64,000 nt of DNA from Demequina phytophila (GCF_000971135.1 NZ_BBLW01000005.1:62001-126000); one strand, 5' to 3'. Numbered from the stretch's first letter, positions 37,597-50,951 are shown. Numbers and translations: made by a program. Notes: generated by a model from the sequence alone, not told the origin.

Positions 37597-38619
37597 ATGC
37601 GAATCGGTCTACTCACCGGAGGGGGCGACTGCCCCGGTCTGAACGCGGCGATCCGTGCGGTCGTCAAGCGGGGCACCTCGGAGCTCGGCTGCTCGATCGT
37701 CGGGTTCAACAACGGCTGGCAGGGGGTGATCGACGGCGACGCGCGCCCCCTGACGCGCGACGACGTCTCCGGCATCCTCGTCCACGGCGGCACCATGCTC
37801 GGCACGGCCCGCTGCCACCCCCACAAGGTCGAGGGCGGCATGGAGGCCGTCCAGGAGACCTTCGAGAACGAGAAGCTGGACGGCTTCATCTGCATCGGCG
37901 GCGACGGCACGCTCAAGGCCGCCGGCAAGGTGTCGAAGGCGCTCGGCGTCCCGGTGATCGGCATCCCGAAGACCATCGACAACGACGTGGTCGGCACGGA
38001 CGCCGCGATCGGCTTCGACACCGCGGTCTCGATCGCGACCGAGGCCATCGACCGTCTGCACTCCACCGCCGAGTCGCACAACCGCGTCATGGTGGTCGAG
38101 CTCATGGGCCGCCACTCCGGATGGATCGCCGTGACCGCGGGCATCGCGGGCGGCGCGGACATCATCCTCGCCCCCGAGGAGCCGTTCGACATCGACGTGA
38201 TCGCCAAGCGCATCAAGCACCGTCACCGCTACAAGAACTTCTCGATCGTCGCGGTCGCCGAGGGCGCGCTCCCGGCCGAGGGGTCGAACTGGACGGGCAA
38301 GGACACGCTCGACGCGAAGGGCAACCCCATCGCCGGGTCGATCGGTCACGAGGTCACCAAGGCCATCGAGGCGGCCACCGGCTTCACGTCGCGCCTCACC
38401 ACGCTCGGATACGTGCAGCGAGGCGGCGTGCCCACCGCGGCCGACCGCCTGCTCGGCACCCGCATGGGCGTCGCCGCGATCGACGGGATCGTCGCGGGGG
38501 AGTCGCACAAGTTCACGGCGCTGCAGGCCGGCCACATCGTCCTCGAGCCGTTCGAGACCATGATGGGCAAGACCAAGTGGGTGCCGGACGAGCTGCTGAT
38601 GGCGGCGCGCGGGCTGTAG
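37597..38619 (+). CDS. pfkA: 6-phosphofructokinase
   Basis: 340 residues. Phosphorylates fructose 6-phosphate. L-L-T-G-G-G-D-C-P-G-L-N at the N-terminus, G-G-D-G-T (101-105) and the catalytic loop P-K-T-I-D-N-D (124-130). Gly104 favours ATP over pyrophosphate, while Lys125 stands where ATP-type E. coli PfkA has Gly124 and PPi enzymes have Lys. This Gly/Lys combination is typical of actinobacterial mixed-group PFKs, which mostly use ATP. ATG fixed by the leaderless promoter. Confidence 0.94.
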   Translation: MRIGLLTGGGDCPGLNAAIRAVVKRGTSELGCSIVGFNNGWQGVIDGDARPLTRDDVSGILVHGGTMLGTARCHPHKVEGGMEAVQETFENEKLDGFICIGGDGTLKAAGKVSKALGVPVIGIPKTIDNDVVGTDAAIGFDTAVSIATEAIDRLHSTAESHNRVMVVELMGRHSGWIAVTAGIAGGADIILAPEEPFDIDVIAKRIKHRHRYKNFSIVAVAEGALPAEGSNWTGKDTLDAKGNPIAGSIGHEVTKAIEAATGFTSRLTTLGYVQRGGVPTAADRLLGTRMGVAAIDGIVAGESHKFTALQAGHIVLEPFETMMGKTKWVPDELLMAARGL

Positions 38620-38645
38620 CCCGCCGCCCCCGCGGCACCCGTCGC

Positions 38646-38655
38646 GGGACGATGC
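38646..38655. repeat. GGGACGATGC element
   Basis: Copy between pfkA and rpsA; its last two bases are the start of the pfkA terminator stem. Confidence 0.7.
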
Positions 38656-38687
38656 GCCGGTGACCAGGGAGGTCCCGTCACCGGCGC
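38654..38687 (+). terminator. Terminator of pfkA
   Basis: Perfect 11-bp stem GCGCCGGTGAC/GTCACCGGCGC with a 12-base loop, 35 bases after the pfkA stop; no T-tract. Confidence 0.7.
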
Positions 38688-38698
38688 GCGTGCCCGCA

Positions 38699-38728
38699 TT
38701 GCCCCGGACGGGGGGAACGCGGTAGGAT
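38699..38728 (+). promoter_or_regulatory. rpsA promoter
   Basis: TTGCCC (38699-38704) and TAGGAT (38723-38728) with an 18-base spacer. The predicted mRNA leader is about 70 bases. Confidence 0.6.
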
Positions 38729-38732
38729 ATCC

Positions 38733-38765
38733 GATGGTCTGGCGCGCCCGCGTGCCGTGACCATC
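38733..38765 (+). promoter_or_regulatory. 5'-end hairpin in the rpsA leader
   Basis: GATGGTC (38733-38739) pairs with GACCATC (38759-38765); inside, GGCGCG pairs with CGTGCC around CCCG. It would form at the very 5' end of the mRNA and could be an autoregulatory site for S1. An 8-codon frame (ATG 38734) lies within it. Confidence 0.45.
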
Positions 38766-38805
38766 CCTATCCATACGATTCCCTGTCCACCGGAGCAACT
38801 CCTTA

Positions 38806-40305
38806 ATGTCCGTTTCCACCCCCGAGTCCGCAATCGCCGTCAACGACATCGGCACCGCTGAGGATTTCCTCGCTGCCGTCGACGCGACCATCAAGAACTT
38901 CGACGACGGTGACCTCGTCGAGGGCACCATCGTCAAGGTCGACCGTGACGAGGTCCTCCTCGACATCGGCTACAAGACCGAGGGCGTCATCCCCTCGCGC
39001 GAGCTTTCCATCCGCCACGACGCCAACCCGGATGAGGTCGTCAACGTCGGCGACACCGTCGAGGCGCTCGTCCTCACCAAGGAGGACAAGGAGGGTCGCC
39101 TGATCCTCTCGAAGAAGCGTGCGCAGTACGAGCGCGCGTGGGGCTCGATCGAGAAGATCAAGGAAGAGGACGGCGTCGTCTCCGGCACCGTGATCGAGGT
39201 CGTCAAGGGCGGCCTCATCGTGGACATCGGCCTCCGCGGCTTCCTCCCCGCCTCGCTCGTCGAGATGCGCCGCGTGCGCGACCTCGCGCCCTACATCGGC
39301 CAGTCCATCGAGGCGAAGATCATCGAGCTCGACAAGAACCGCAACAACGTGGTCCTGTCGCGTCGCGCCTTCCTCGAGCAGACCCAGTCCGAGGTGCGCT
39401 CGTCGTTCCTCACCGCGCTCGCGCCGGGTCAGGTCCGCAAGGGTGTCGTCTCCTCGATCGTCAACTTCGGCGCGTTCGTCGACCTCGGCGGCGTGGACGG
39501 CCTCGTGCACGTCTCCGAGCTGTCGTGGAAGCACATCGACCACCCGTCCGAGGTCGTCTCGGTCGGCCAGGAGGTCGAGGTCGAGGTCCTCACCGTCGAG
39601 ATGGACCGCGAGCGTGTCTCGCTGTCGCTCAAGGCGACCCAGGAGGACCCGTGGGCGGTCTACGCCCGCACCCACGCGATCGGCCAGATCGTCCCGGGCA
39701 AGGTCACCAAGCTCGTCCCGTTCGGCGCGTTCGTCCGCGTCTACGAGGGCATCGAGGGCCTGGTGCACATCTCCGAGCTGGCGACCCGCCACGTCGAGCT
39801 GCCCGAGCAGGTCGTCTCGGCCGACGAGGACGTCTTCGTCAAGATCATCGACATCGACCTCGAGCGTCGCCGCATCTCGCTCTCGATCAAGCAGGCGAAC
39901 GAGGGCGTGGACCCGCAGGGCGAGGACTTCGACCCCGCGCTCTACGGCATGACCGCCGAGTACGACGCTCAGGGCAACTACAAGTACCCCGAGGGCTTCG
40001 ACCCGGAGACCCAGGAGTGGCGCGAGGGCTTCGAGTCCGAGCGCGAGGCCTGGGAGGCCGAGTACGCCAAGGCGCACGAGCGCTGGGAGGCGCACAAGGC
40101 GTTCGTCGCGAAGCAGGACGCGCAGGCCGCCGAGGCCGAGGCGACCGCTCCCGCGGCGTCCTCCTCCTCCGCTCCCCGCAAGGGCGGCCGCAAGGCCGAC
40201 GGCCCGACCTCGTACTCGTCGCACGACGAGACGTCGGCGGACCAGGGCACCCTCGCCTCGGACGAGCGCCTCGCCGCGCTCCGCGAGAAGCTCACGGGCA
40301 ACTAG
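38806..40305 (+). CDS. rpsA: 30S ribosomal protein S1
   Basis: 499 residues. Binds mRNA on the small subunit. Four S1 RNA-binding repeats are visible at about 35-105, 120-190, 205-275 and 290-360 (for example S-I-V-N-F-G-A-F-V-D-L-G and L-V-P-F-G-A-F-V-R-V). The tail is acidic, Tyr/Glu-rich and then Ala/Ser/Lys-rich and should be disordered. Four repeats is the actinobacterial form (six in E. coli). Followed by a strong terminator. Confidence 0.96.
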   Translation: MSVSTPESAIAVNDIGTAEDFLAAVDATIKNFDDGDLVEGTIVKVDRDEVLLDIGYKTEGVIPSRELSIRHDANPDEVVNVGDTVEALVLTKEDKEGRLILSKKRAQYERAWGSIEKIKEEDGVVSGTVIEVVKGGLIVDIGLRGFLPASLVEMRRVRDLAPYIGQSIEAKIIELDKNRNNVVLSRRAFLEQTQSEVRSSFLTALAPGQVRKGVVSSIVNFGAFVDLGGVDGLVHVSELSWKHIDHPSEVVSVGQEVEVEVLTVEMDRERVSLSLKATQEDPWAVYARTHAIGQIVPGKVTKLVPFGAFVRVYEGIEGLVHISELATRHVELPEQVVSADEDVFVKIIDIDLERRRISLSIKQANEGVDPQGEDFDPALYGMTAEYDAQGNYKYPEGFDPETQEWREGFESEREAWEAEYAKAHERWEAHKAFVAKQDAQAAEAEATAPAASSSSAPRKGGRKADGPTSYSSHDETSADQGTLASDERLAALREKLTGN

Positions 40306-40318
40306 CACCCGAACGCTC

Positions 40319-40356
40319 ACGAAGGCCGTCACCCCTCACGGGGTGGCGGCCTTCGT
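40319..40356 (+). terminator. Terminator of rpsA
   Basis: A 17-bp stem (ACGAAGGCCGTCACCCC with GGGGTGGCGGCCTTCGT, one G-U pair) and a TCAC loop, 13 bases after the stop. Confidence 0.8.
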
Positions 40357-40407
40357 CGCGTCCGCCCAGGGTTGGCGGCTGTCGGACCCGCGTGCTTGAC
40401 TGCGGTG

Positions 40408-41001
40408 GTGCTTCGCATCGGCCTCACCGGGGGGATCGCCTCGGGCAAGTCCACCGCCTCCGCGCGCTTCCTCGAGCTCGGCGCGCGCGTGATCGACCAC
40501 GACGAGCTCGCGCGGCGCGCCGTCGAGCCCGGGTCAGCGGGCCTGGTCGACATCGCCTCCGAGTTCGGCGACCGCGTCATCGCCGACGGCGCGCTCGACC
40601 GGCGGGCGCTGGCCGCGATCGTGTTCCACGACGAGGGCGCGCGCCGGCGGCTCAACGGGATCGTCCACCCGTACGTGTTCGCGATGGGTGCCGCGGCGGA
40701 CCGTCAGGCACGGCGCGACGGCGTCGCGGTGATCGTGCACGACATCCCGCTGCTGGTCGAGAGCGGGCAGGAGCCGGACTTCGACCTGGTGGTGACGGTC
40801 GCCGCGCCGGAGGACGTGCGCGTCGCCCGCATGGTCGCCACGCGCGGCATGACGGAGCACGATGCCCGGGCCAGGATCCGCGCGCAGGCGACGGACCAGG
40901 AGCGCGCCGGGCTCGCGGACGCCGTCCTCGACGGCTCCGGCACGGCCGAGCACCTCGCGTCCCAGGTGGACGCCTTCTGGCGCCTCAACGTGCCCCGGTG
41001 A
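40408..41001 (+). CDS. coaE: Dephospho-CoA kinase
   Basis: 197 residues. Last step of coenzyme A synthesis. The P-loop G-L-T-G-G-I-A-S-G-K-S-T is at the N-terminus, D-H-D-E-L-A-R is the substrate-binding region, and I-P-L-L-V-E-S and the lid region R-x-x-x-R-G-M-T are present. GTG codons at 40405 and 40408 are both possible. A weak -10-like TTGACT ends 6 bases before 40408. No fused C-terminal UPF0157 domain, unlike some actinobacterial CoaE. Confidence 0.94.
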   Translation: MLRIGLTGGIASGKSTASARFLELGARVIDHDELARRAVEPGSAGLVDIASEFGDRVIADGALDRRALAAIVFHDEGARRRLNGIVHPYVFAMGAAADRQARRDGVAVIVHDIPLLVESGQEPDFDLVVTVAAPEDVRVARMVATRGMTEHDARARIRAQATDQERAGLADAVLDGSGTAEHLASQVDAFWRLNVPR

Positions 41002-41031
41002 CCGCCGCATCATCCTGTCGGACCCCCGGCG

Positions 41032-41037
41032 TACCGT
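41032..41037 (+). promoter_or_regulatory. -10 element TACCGT of leaderless uvrB transcript
   Basis: TACCGT ends 6 bases before the uvrB ATG. No LexA box is visible here, unlike uvrA. Confidence 0.5.
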
Positions 41038-41043
41038 AGTCGC

Positions 41044-43110
<2,067 letters not shown>

Positions 43111-43136
43111 CGCGCGGAGGAGGCGGGGGCGGCCTC

Positions 43137-43142
43137 TACGAT
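43137..43142 (+). promoter_or_regulatory. -10 element TACGAT of leaderless terC-family transcript
   Basis: TACGAT ends 6 bases before GTG 43149. Confidence 0.55.
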
Positions 43143-43148
43143 GGTCCG

Positions 43149-44210
43149 GTGGAATCGACGACCATCTGGCTCATCACCATCCTCGGCGTGGTCGCGGTGG
43201 TCGCGTTCGACTTCCTCGTCGTCGTGCGGCGGCCCCACGAGCCCTCCTTCAAGGAGTCGGTGCGCTGGACGCTGTTCTACGTCGCGCTCGCCGCGGTGTT
43301 CGGCCTCGCGATGTTCGCGTGGGCCGGCCCGCAGAAGGGCACCGAGTTCTTCGCCGGCTACCTGACGGAGTGGTCGCTGTCCGTCGACAACCTGTTCGTG
43401 TTCCTGGTGATCCTCGCGCGCTTCCAGGTGCCCGCGCAGTACCGCCAACGGGTGCTGCTCTTCGGCGTGGTGCTGGCGCTCGTGCTACGGGGCCTGTTCA
43501 TCGCGGCGGGTGCGGCCGCGCTGCACGCGTTCTCGTGGGTGTTCTACATCTTCGGGTTCTTCCTCCTGTGGACCGCGGTGAGCGTCGCCCGCGAGGGCGG
43601 CGCCGAGGAGGGCGAGGTCGAGTACAAGGAGACCGCGCTCGTGAGCCTCGCGCGCCGGTTCCTGCCCGCGACGGACGGCTACCGCGGCGCCGCCGTGATG
43701 GTCCGCGAGAACGGCCGCCGGCTCATCACGCCGCTGCTGCTGGTGATGCTCGCGATCGGCACCACCGACGTGCTCTTCGCGCTCGACTCGATCCCGGCGA
43801 TCTTCGGGCTCACCGACGACCCGTACATCGTGTTCACCGCGAACGCCTTCGCCCTCATGGGCCTGCGCCAGCTGTTCTTCGTGGTCGAGGGCATGCTGCG
43901 CCGCCTCATCTACCTGTCCTACGGACTGTCGATCGTGCTCGCGTTCATCGGGATCAAGCTGGTCCTCGAGGCGCTGCACCAGAACTCGTTGCCGTTCCTC
44001 AACGGCGGCGAGCCGGTCGCGTGGGCCCCCGAGATCCCCACGTGGATGTCGCTCGCGGTGATCGTGGTGGCGATCGGCGGTGCGGCGCTCGTCTCGGTCA
44101 TCGTGTCGGGCCGCAGCGGGGAGACGCTGCCGCGCGAGCACCACCACGAGGCCAAGGAGCCCCACGACCCTCAGAAGCCGCGCGAGGACGCGCCGGTCGA
44201 CGAGGGCTGA
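43149..44210 (+). CDS. TerC family integral membrane protein
   Basis: 353 residues, about 8-9 membrane helices. W-S-L-S-V-D-N-L-F-V-F and D-V-L-F-A-L-D-S-I-P-A-I-F-G are the two acidic-residue-containing TerC motifs, which in related Alx/MeeF-type proteins are tied to manganese export; F-A-L-M-G-L-R-Q-L-F-F is also typical. The C-terminus has a His/Glu-rich stretch (R-E-H-H-H-E-A) that could bind metal. Ends 3 bases from the convergent YciI gene. Confidence 0.9.
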   Translation: MESTTIWLITILGVVAVVAFDFLVVVRRPHEPSFKESVRWTLFYVALAAVFGLAMFAWAGPQKGTEFFAGYLTEWSLSVDNLFVFLVILARFQVPAQYRQRVLLFGVVLALVLRGLFIAAGAAALHAFSWVFYIFGFFLLWTAVSVAREGGAEEGEVEYKETALVSLARRFLPATDGYRGAAVMVRENGRRLITPLLLVMLAIGTTDVLFALDSIPAIFGLTDDPYIVFTANAFALMGLRQLFFVVEGMLRRLIYLSYGLSIVLAFIGIKLVLEALHQNSLPFLNGGEPVAWAPEIPTWMSLAVIVVAIGGAALVSVIVSGRSGETLPREHHHEAKEPHDPQKPREDAPVDEG

Positions 44211-44213
44211 CGC

Positions 44214-44498
44214 TCAGGCGGTCCAGGGACCGCCCGCGGGCCACGCGCGCACCGAGTGCGACACCACGAGCCCGGCGGTCTGGTACGGATCCTGCGCGAG
44301 CATCGCCTCGACCGCTGACGGGCTGTCGGCGTCGAACACCAGCAGCGCTCCCGGCTGGCCGTCGTCCTCGTACCGCCCGAATACTTTCGCGATGCCCTGG
44401 CCCGCCAGGCCCAGCAGCCAGGCGCGGTGGACGGGGCGCATCTCCTCGCGCTCGTCGGCGCGCTCGTCGTACACGTAGTGGATCGCGTAGAGGCTCAT
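44214..44498 (-). CDS. YciI-like (DGPF/muconolactone isomerase-like) protein
   Basis: 94 residues. Ferredoxin-like fold family; Y-A-I-H-Y-V-Y-D, the conserved R-P-V-H-R-A-W (His), D-S-P-S-A-V-E-A-M-L-A-Q-D-P-Y and V-R-A-W at the end match YciI. Function in the family is mostly unknown; a few members are dehydrochlorinases or stand-alone enzymes of small-molecule catabolism. Start ATG at 44498; no clear neighbours in function. Confidence 0.85.
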   Translation of the reverse strand: MSLYAIHYVYDERADEREEMRPVHRAWLLGLAGQGIAKVFGRYEDDGQPGALLVFDADSPSAVEAMLAQDPYQTAGLVVSHSVRAWPAGGPWTA

Positions 44499-44524
44499 GG
44501 CTCCATCCTCGCGCCTGCCGCGAA

Positions 44525-44535
44525 GGGACGATGCG
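44525..44535. repeat. GGGACGATGCG element
   Basis: Copy in the 122-bp gap upstream of the YciI gene, 26 bases from its start. Confidence 0.7.
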
Positions 44536-44620
44536 CGGCGCGCGGGCCGTGCGGTCGCTCCGGTGAAGTCGGGGCACAGACGTGTGCGCGGGGACCTGCG
44601 CGATCGGATCAGCGGGGTGT

Positions 44621-45364
44621 TCAGGCCGCGCCGGCACCGCTCTCCAGCTCGCGCAGCGCGGTGATGTGGCCGTAATAGGCCGACCGGCCCTTCGAGGTCG
44701 CGCGGATCCACACGCGGCGCTTCGGGCCGCGGAGCCACGGGCGCGGGAATCTCAGGTATCCCGCCTCGCCGAGCGACAGCAGCGCGCCGCGGAGATCCGG
44801 GTCGGGGGCGACGCTGCCGAGGAACTCGGCGTCGACCTCGCCGTCGACGGCGCACACCGCCGCCATGGTCTCGAGGCGCCCCGGCGCGCCGAGGACGGGG
44901 TCGAGCAGCACGAATCCGCCGCGCGGGACGTCGGCCACCACCGCGCGGCGCCTCCCCGCCGCCATCAACGCGAACAGCGTCGCACCGCCGGCGACCGCGC
45001 ACGCGAGCGAGACCCACCCGGAGACCTCCGCCACATCGAGAGCGATGGCGCCGGCCATGAAGGCGAACAGCGTCGCCATGCTGATCCACATGAAGCCGCC
45101 GCGCAGCGGCGACCCTCCCGTGCCGACACCGGTGAGCTGCGCGCGCGCGGCGTCGAGCACCGCCAGGCCGAGGATCCACGCCGCGAGCACGACGATGCCC
45201 CAGGTCCCCGGAAGATCGATGGTGGGTCCCAGGAGGAACCACCCGGCGAGGAAGCTTGCGAAGCCGGCGGAGTGCCAGAGCGGCGGGATCGCGAGCTCCG
45301 CGGCCCGCGTCCTGACGGCGGCGTTCTCGGCGAGAGCGTCAGCGGGATGGTCGTCGTGCTCCAT
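44621..45364 (-). CDS. Membrane protein with C-terminal winged helix, paralogue 1
   Basis: 247 residues. Four predicted membrane segments (~32-48, 55-73, 91-110, 116-137), then a cytoplasmic winged-helix domain (~152-240) of the HTH_34 type: L-L-D-P-V-L-G-A-P-G-R-L, L-G-E-A-G-Y-L-R-F, R-A-T-S-K-G-R-S-A-Y-Y-G-H-I-T-A-L. A second copy of the same architecture lies directly upstream. Expected: a membrane-tethered transcription regulator. It has its own TAGCCT element 6 bases before the ATG. Confidence 0.8.
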   Translation of the reverse strand: MEHDDHPADALAENAAVRTRAAELAIPPLWHSAGFASFLAGWFLLGPTIDLPGTWGIVVLAAWILGLAVLDAARAQLTGVGTGGSPLRGGFMWISMATLFAFMAGAIALDVAEVSGWVSLACAVAGGATLFALMAAGRRRAVVADVPRGGFVLLDPVLGAPGRLETMAAVCAVDGEVDAEFLGSVAPDPDLRGALLSLGEAGYLRFPRPWLRGPKRRVWIRATSKGRSAYYGHITALRELESGAGAA

Positions 45365-45370
45365 GACGGC

Positions 45371-45376
45371 AGGCTA
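45371..45376 (-). promoter_or_regulatory. -10 element TAGCCT for winged-helix paralogue 1
   Basis: On the minus strand TAGCCT ends 6 bases before the ATG at 45364; it lies in the 9-base gap and the end of paralogue 2. Confidence 0.5.
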
Positions 45377-46108
45377 GGGCACCGGCGTCGCGGAGCCCCT
45401 GAGCGCGGCGACATGCGAGTTGAAGGCCGCGATCCCCGCGGGCGTGGCGCGCAGCCAGATGCGGCGGCCGCCGAACGGCTGGTCCGGGTCGGTGAGCTCG
45501 GCGTAGCCGGCGGCCACCAGAGGAGTGAGGGCCGCGCCGACCACCATGTCGGCGGCGTCGAGGGCGTGCTCCACCGCGGGCGCCTCAAGATGTCCCTGGT
45601 AGGAGGCCAGGACGCCGAGCAGCCGCAGGCCGAGCGGGTCCGTCAGCACCGGATCGAGCCGGGGCGCGGCGGTCGCGTCGGGCGTCGCGGGCCGCGCCGC
45701 CAGGCGCGCCCACCACAGGTGCAGCCCCAGGAGGACGATCGCGACGAAGGCGCCGAGCCCGATCCCCAGGCCGGGCTCGCGCTCGTTCCAACCGAGCCAG
45801 AGGGCGGCGGCGAACGCGGGGAGGAGGAGCAGCACGATCACGGCCGCGGGCCACGCCCAGGTGAGCCACCCGCGCTGGCGCGGCCGGCTCGCGTCCCGGA
45901 GCTGCGCGAGCGCCGGGGCGATCGTCGCGGCGAGTGCCAGGAACGCCCAGGCGGGCAACGTGCCGGATGCGTATGCGGCGAGGAACGCCCCGGTGCCGAC
46001 CGCGTTCGAGACCGCGCGCCATGCCGGCGTCCGCACCCTGTCGGCGAGGCGCCCGTGCGCCCGCTCGATCCCCGCCAGCGCCTCCGCGGGCGTCTCCGCA
46101 CCGTCCAC
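45374..46108 (-). CDS. Membrane protein with C-terminal winged helix, paralogue 2
   Basis: 244 residues. Predicted membrane segments at ~36-48, 52-70, 86-106 and 113-134, then a winged helix (~151-238): L-D-P-V-L-T-D-P-L-G-L-R-L-L, L-V-A-A-G-Y-A-E-L, R-R-I-W-L-R-A-T-P-A-G-I-A-A-F-N-S-H-V-A-A-L. The C-terminal domain is clearly related to paralogue 1; the membrane parts are similar in layout, not obviously in sequence. GTG at 46108, with TAGGTT 6 bases upstream. Divergent from uvrA. Confidence 0.8.
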   Translation of the reverse strand: MDGAETPAEALAGIERAHGRLADRVRTPAWRAVSNAVGTGAFLAAYASGTLPAWAFLALAATIAPALAQLRDASRPRQRGWLTWAWPAAVIVLLLLPAFAAALWLGWNEREPGLGIGLGAFVAIVLLGLHLWWARLAARPATPDATAAPRLDPVLTDPLGLRLLGVLASYQGHLEAPAVEHALDAADMVVGAALTPLVAAGYAELTDPDQPFGGRRIWLRATPAGIAAFNSHVAALRGSATPVP

Positions 46109-46114
46109 CCTCGC

Positions 46115-46120
46115 AACCTA
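46115..46120 (-). promoter_or_regulatory. -10 element TAGGTT for winged-helix paralogue 2
   Basis: On the minus strand TAGGTT ends 6 bases before GTG 46108. Confidence 0.55.
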
Positions 46121-46144
46121 GCGTCACCGGGTGCCCCGGCCCGC

Positions 46145-46154
46145 GCATCGTCCC
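46145..46154. repeat. GCATCGTCCC element
   Basis: Copy in the divergent uvrA/winged-helix promoter region. Confidence 0.65.
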
Positions 46155-46169
46155 CCCGACACGCCACCT

Positions 46170-46185
46170 TCGAACGTGTGTTCGA
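46170..46185. promoter_or_regulatory. LexA (SOS) box of uvrA
   Basis: TCGAAC-GTGT-GTTCGA is a perfect match to the actinobacterial/Gram-positive LexA consensus. It covers the -35 region of the uvrA promoter (-10 at 46199), so LexA should repress uvrA until DNA damage. It may also affect the divergent winged-helix gene. Confidence 0.85.
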
Positions 46186-46198
46186 AGCGATTTCCGCG

Positions 46199-46204
46199 TA
46201 GCAT
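46199..46204 (+). promoter_or_regulatory. -10 element TAGCAT of leaderless uvrA transcript
   Basis: TAGCAT ends 6 bases before GTG 46211. Confidence 0.6.
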
Positions 46205-46210
46205 GGCCGG

Positions 46211-49051
<2,841 letters not shown>

Positions 49052-49055
49052 TCCG

Positions 49056-49061
49056 TAGGCT
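49056..49061 (+). promoter_or_regulatory. -10 element TAGGCT of leaderless uvrC transcript
   Basis: TAGGCT ends 6 bases before GTG 49068, so uvrC can be transcribed apart from uvrA. Confidence 0.6.
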
Positions 49062-49067
49062 GGCGAC

Positions 49068-50951
49068 GTGACCGACCCTGCCTCGTACCGTCCGGCCCAG
49101 GGCACCATCCCGACCAAGCCCGGCGTGTACCGGTTCCGGGACCCGCACGGTCGCGTGGTCTACGTGGGCAAGGCGAAGAGCCTGCGCGCGCGCCTCGCGA
49201 ACTACTTCCAGGACCCGGCCCAGCTCCACCCGCGCACGCGCGCGATGGTGACCACCGCATCGTCCGTCGAATGGACGGTGGTGCGCAACGAGGTCGAGGC
49301 GCTCATCCTCGAGCACACCTGGATCAAGCAGTACGACCCCCGGTTCAACGTGGTGTTCCGCGACGACAAGTCGTACCCGTACCTCGCCGTCACCATGAAC
49401 GAGAGGTACCCGCGGATCCAGGTGATGCGCGGCGATCGCAAGAAGGGCGTCCGGTACTTCGGGCCGTACGCGAAGGCGTGGGCGATCCGCGAGACCGTCG
49501 ACACGCTGCTCACCGCGCTGCCGGTGCGCACCTGCGCCCCGGGCGTGCTTCGCAAGGCCGAGCGCCAGGGTCGGCCGTGCCTGCTGGGCTACATCGACAA
49601 GTGTGCGGCGCCGTGCGTGGGCCGCATCTCCGAGGAGGACCACCGCGAGCTCGCGGAACGCGTGTGCCAGGTGCTCGCCGGCGACGCGAAGTCGCTGGTG
49701 AGGGACCTCACCTCAACGATGCACGCGGCGGCGGAGCGCGAGGACTTCGAGTCCGCGGCGCGGGCCAGGGACCGGCTGCGCGCGCTGGACGCGGTGATGG
49801 CGCGCAACGCGATCGTGCTGGATGCCGGGGTGGACACGGACATCTTCTCGCTCGAGGACGACGAGCTCGAGGCCGCGGCGCACGTGTTCCACGTCCGTGA
49901 CGGCCGCATCGCGGGCGAGCGCGGCTGGGTCGTGGACAAGCCGGAGCCGCTCGGGCCCGCCGGGATGGTGGTGCGCCTGCTCGAGGAGGCCTACGGGGCC
50001 GCCGACGCGGAGGAGATCCCGCCCGAGGTTCTGGTCCCGCACCTGCCAGAGGACCACGCCGTCCTCACGGAGTGGCTGTCCGGCCTGCGAGGCGCCAAGG
50101 TGACGATGCGCGTCCCGGCCCGGGGGAAGAAGGCCGAGCTCGCCTCCACCGGGCACGGCAACGCGGTGCAGGTGCTCGAGCAGCACCGGCTCAAGCGCGC
50201 CTCGGACCTCACCACGCGGTCCGCCGCGCTGCAGGAGCTCCAGGAGGCGCTGGGGCTGGGTGAGGCGCCGCTCCGGATCGAGTGCTACGACATCTCCCAC
50301 ACCCAGGGCACCAACCAGGTGGGATCGATGGTGGTGTTCGAGGACGCGATCGCGCGCAAGCCCGAGTACCGGCAGTTCTCCATCGCCGACGCGGTCGACG
50401 ACACGGCGGCGATGCACGAGGTGCTGTCGCGCCGCTTCCGGCGCTACCTCGAGGAGTCGCAGCTCCCGCCCGAGGAGCGCGAGACGGCCCGCTTCGCGTA
50501 CCCGCCGCAGCTGGTGGTGGTCGACGGCGGCCTGCCGCAGGTGAACGCCGCGCGCAGGACGCTCGACGAGGTGGGGGTGCCCGACATCGCGGTCGTGGGG
50601 CTCGCGAAGCGCCTCGAGGAGGTGTGGGTGCCGGGGGACGACTTCCCGGTGATCCTGCCGCGGGGCTCCGAGGCGCTCTACCTGCTGCAGCGTGTCCGCG
50701 ACGAGGCGCACCGCTTCGCGATCAAGCACCACCGGGCCAAGCGCGGCAAGTCGATGAAGGTGTCGCAGCTGGACCAGGTGCCGGGCGTGGGCCCGGGCCG
50801 CGCGAAGGCGCTGCTCACGCACTTCGGCTCGCTCGCGCGCCTCAAGGAGGCTTCCGTCGAGCAGATCGCGCTGGTCCCCGGCGTCGGATCGGGCACCGCC
50901 CGGACCGTCTACCAGGCCCTGCGGGGCGAGGCTGGCATGCTGGACGCATGA
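49068..50951 (+). CDS. uvrC: Excinuclease ABC subunit C
   Basis: 627 residues. Makes both incisions around a lesion. GIY-YIG domain (P-G-V-Y-R-F-R-D ... [10 protein letters not shown]), a Cys-rich C-A-P ... C-A-A-P-C-V-G segment, a UVR motif (~200-235), the RNase H-like nuclease (C-Y-D-I-S-H-T-Q-G and V-V-V-D-G-G) and C-terminal tandem helix-hairpin-helix ([16 protein letters not shown]). Stop overlaps the rapZ ATG. Confidence 0.97.
   Translation: MTDPASYRPAQGTIPTKPGVYRFRDPHGRVVYVGKAKSLRARLANYFQDPAQLHPRTRAMVTTASSVEWTVVRNEVEALILEHTWIKQYDPRFNVVFRDDKSYPYLAVTMNERYPRIQVMRGDRKKGVRYFGPYAKAWAIRETVDTLLTALPVRTCAPGVLRKAERQGRPCLLGYIDKCAAPCVGRISEEDHRELAERVCQVLAGDAKSLVRDLTSTMHAAAEREDFESAARARDRLRALDAVMARNAIVLDAGVDTDIFSLEDDELEAAAHVFHVRDGRIAGERGWVVDKPEPLGPAGMVVRLLEEAYGAADAEEIPPEVLVPHLPEDHAVLTEWLSGLRGAKVTMRVPARGKKAELASTGHGNAVQVLEQHRLKRASDLTTRSAALQELQEALGLGEAPLRIECYDISHTQGTNQVGSMVVFEDAIARKPEYRQFSIADAVDDTAAMHEVLSRRFRRYLEESQLPPEERETARFAYPPQLVVVDGGLPQVNAARRTLDEVGVPDIAVVGLAKRLEEVWVPGDDFPVILPRGSEALYLLQRVRDEAHRFAIKHHRAKRGKSMKVSQLDQVPGVGPGRAKALLTHFGSLARLKEASVEQIALVPGVGSGTARTVYQALRGEAGMLDA

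Noticed and set aside
46170..46185. Considered as a transposon end or attachment site because of its symmetry
   Set aside because: It is an exact LexA consensus placed over a promoter -35, which explains it fully.
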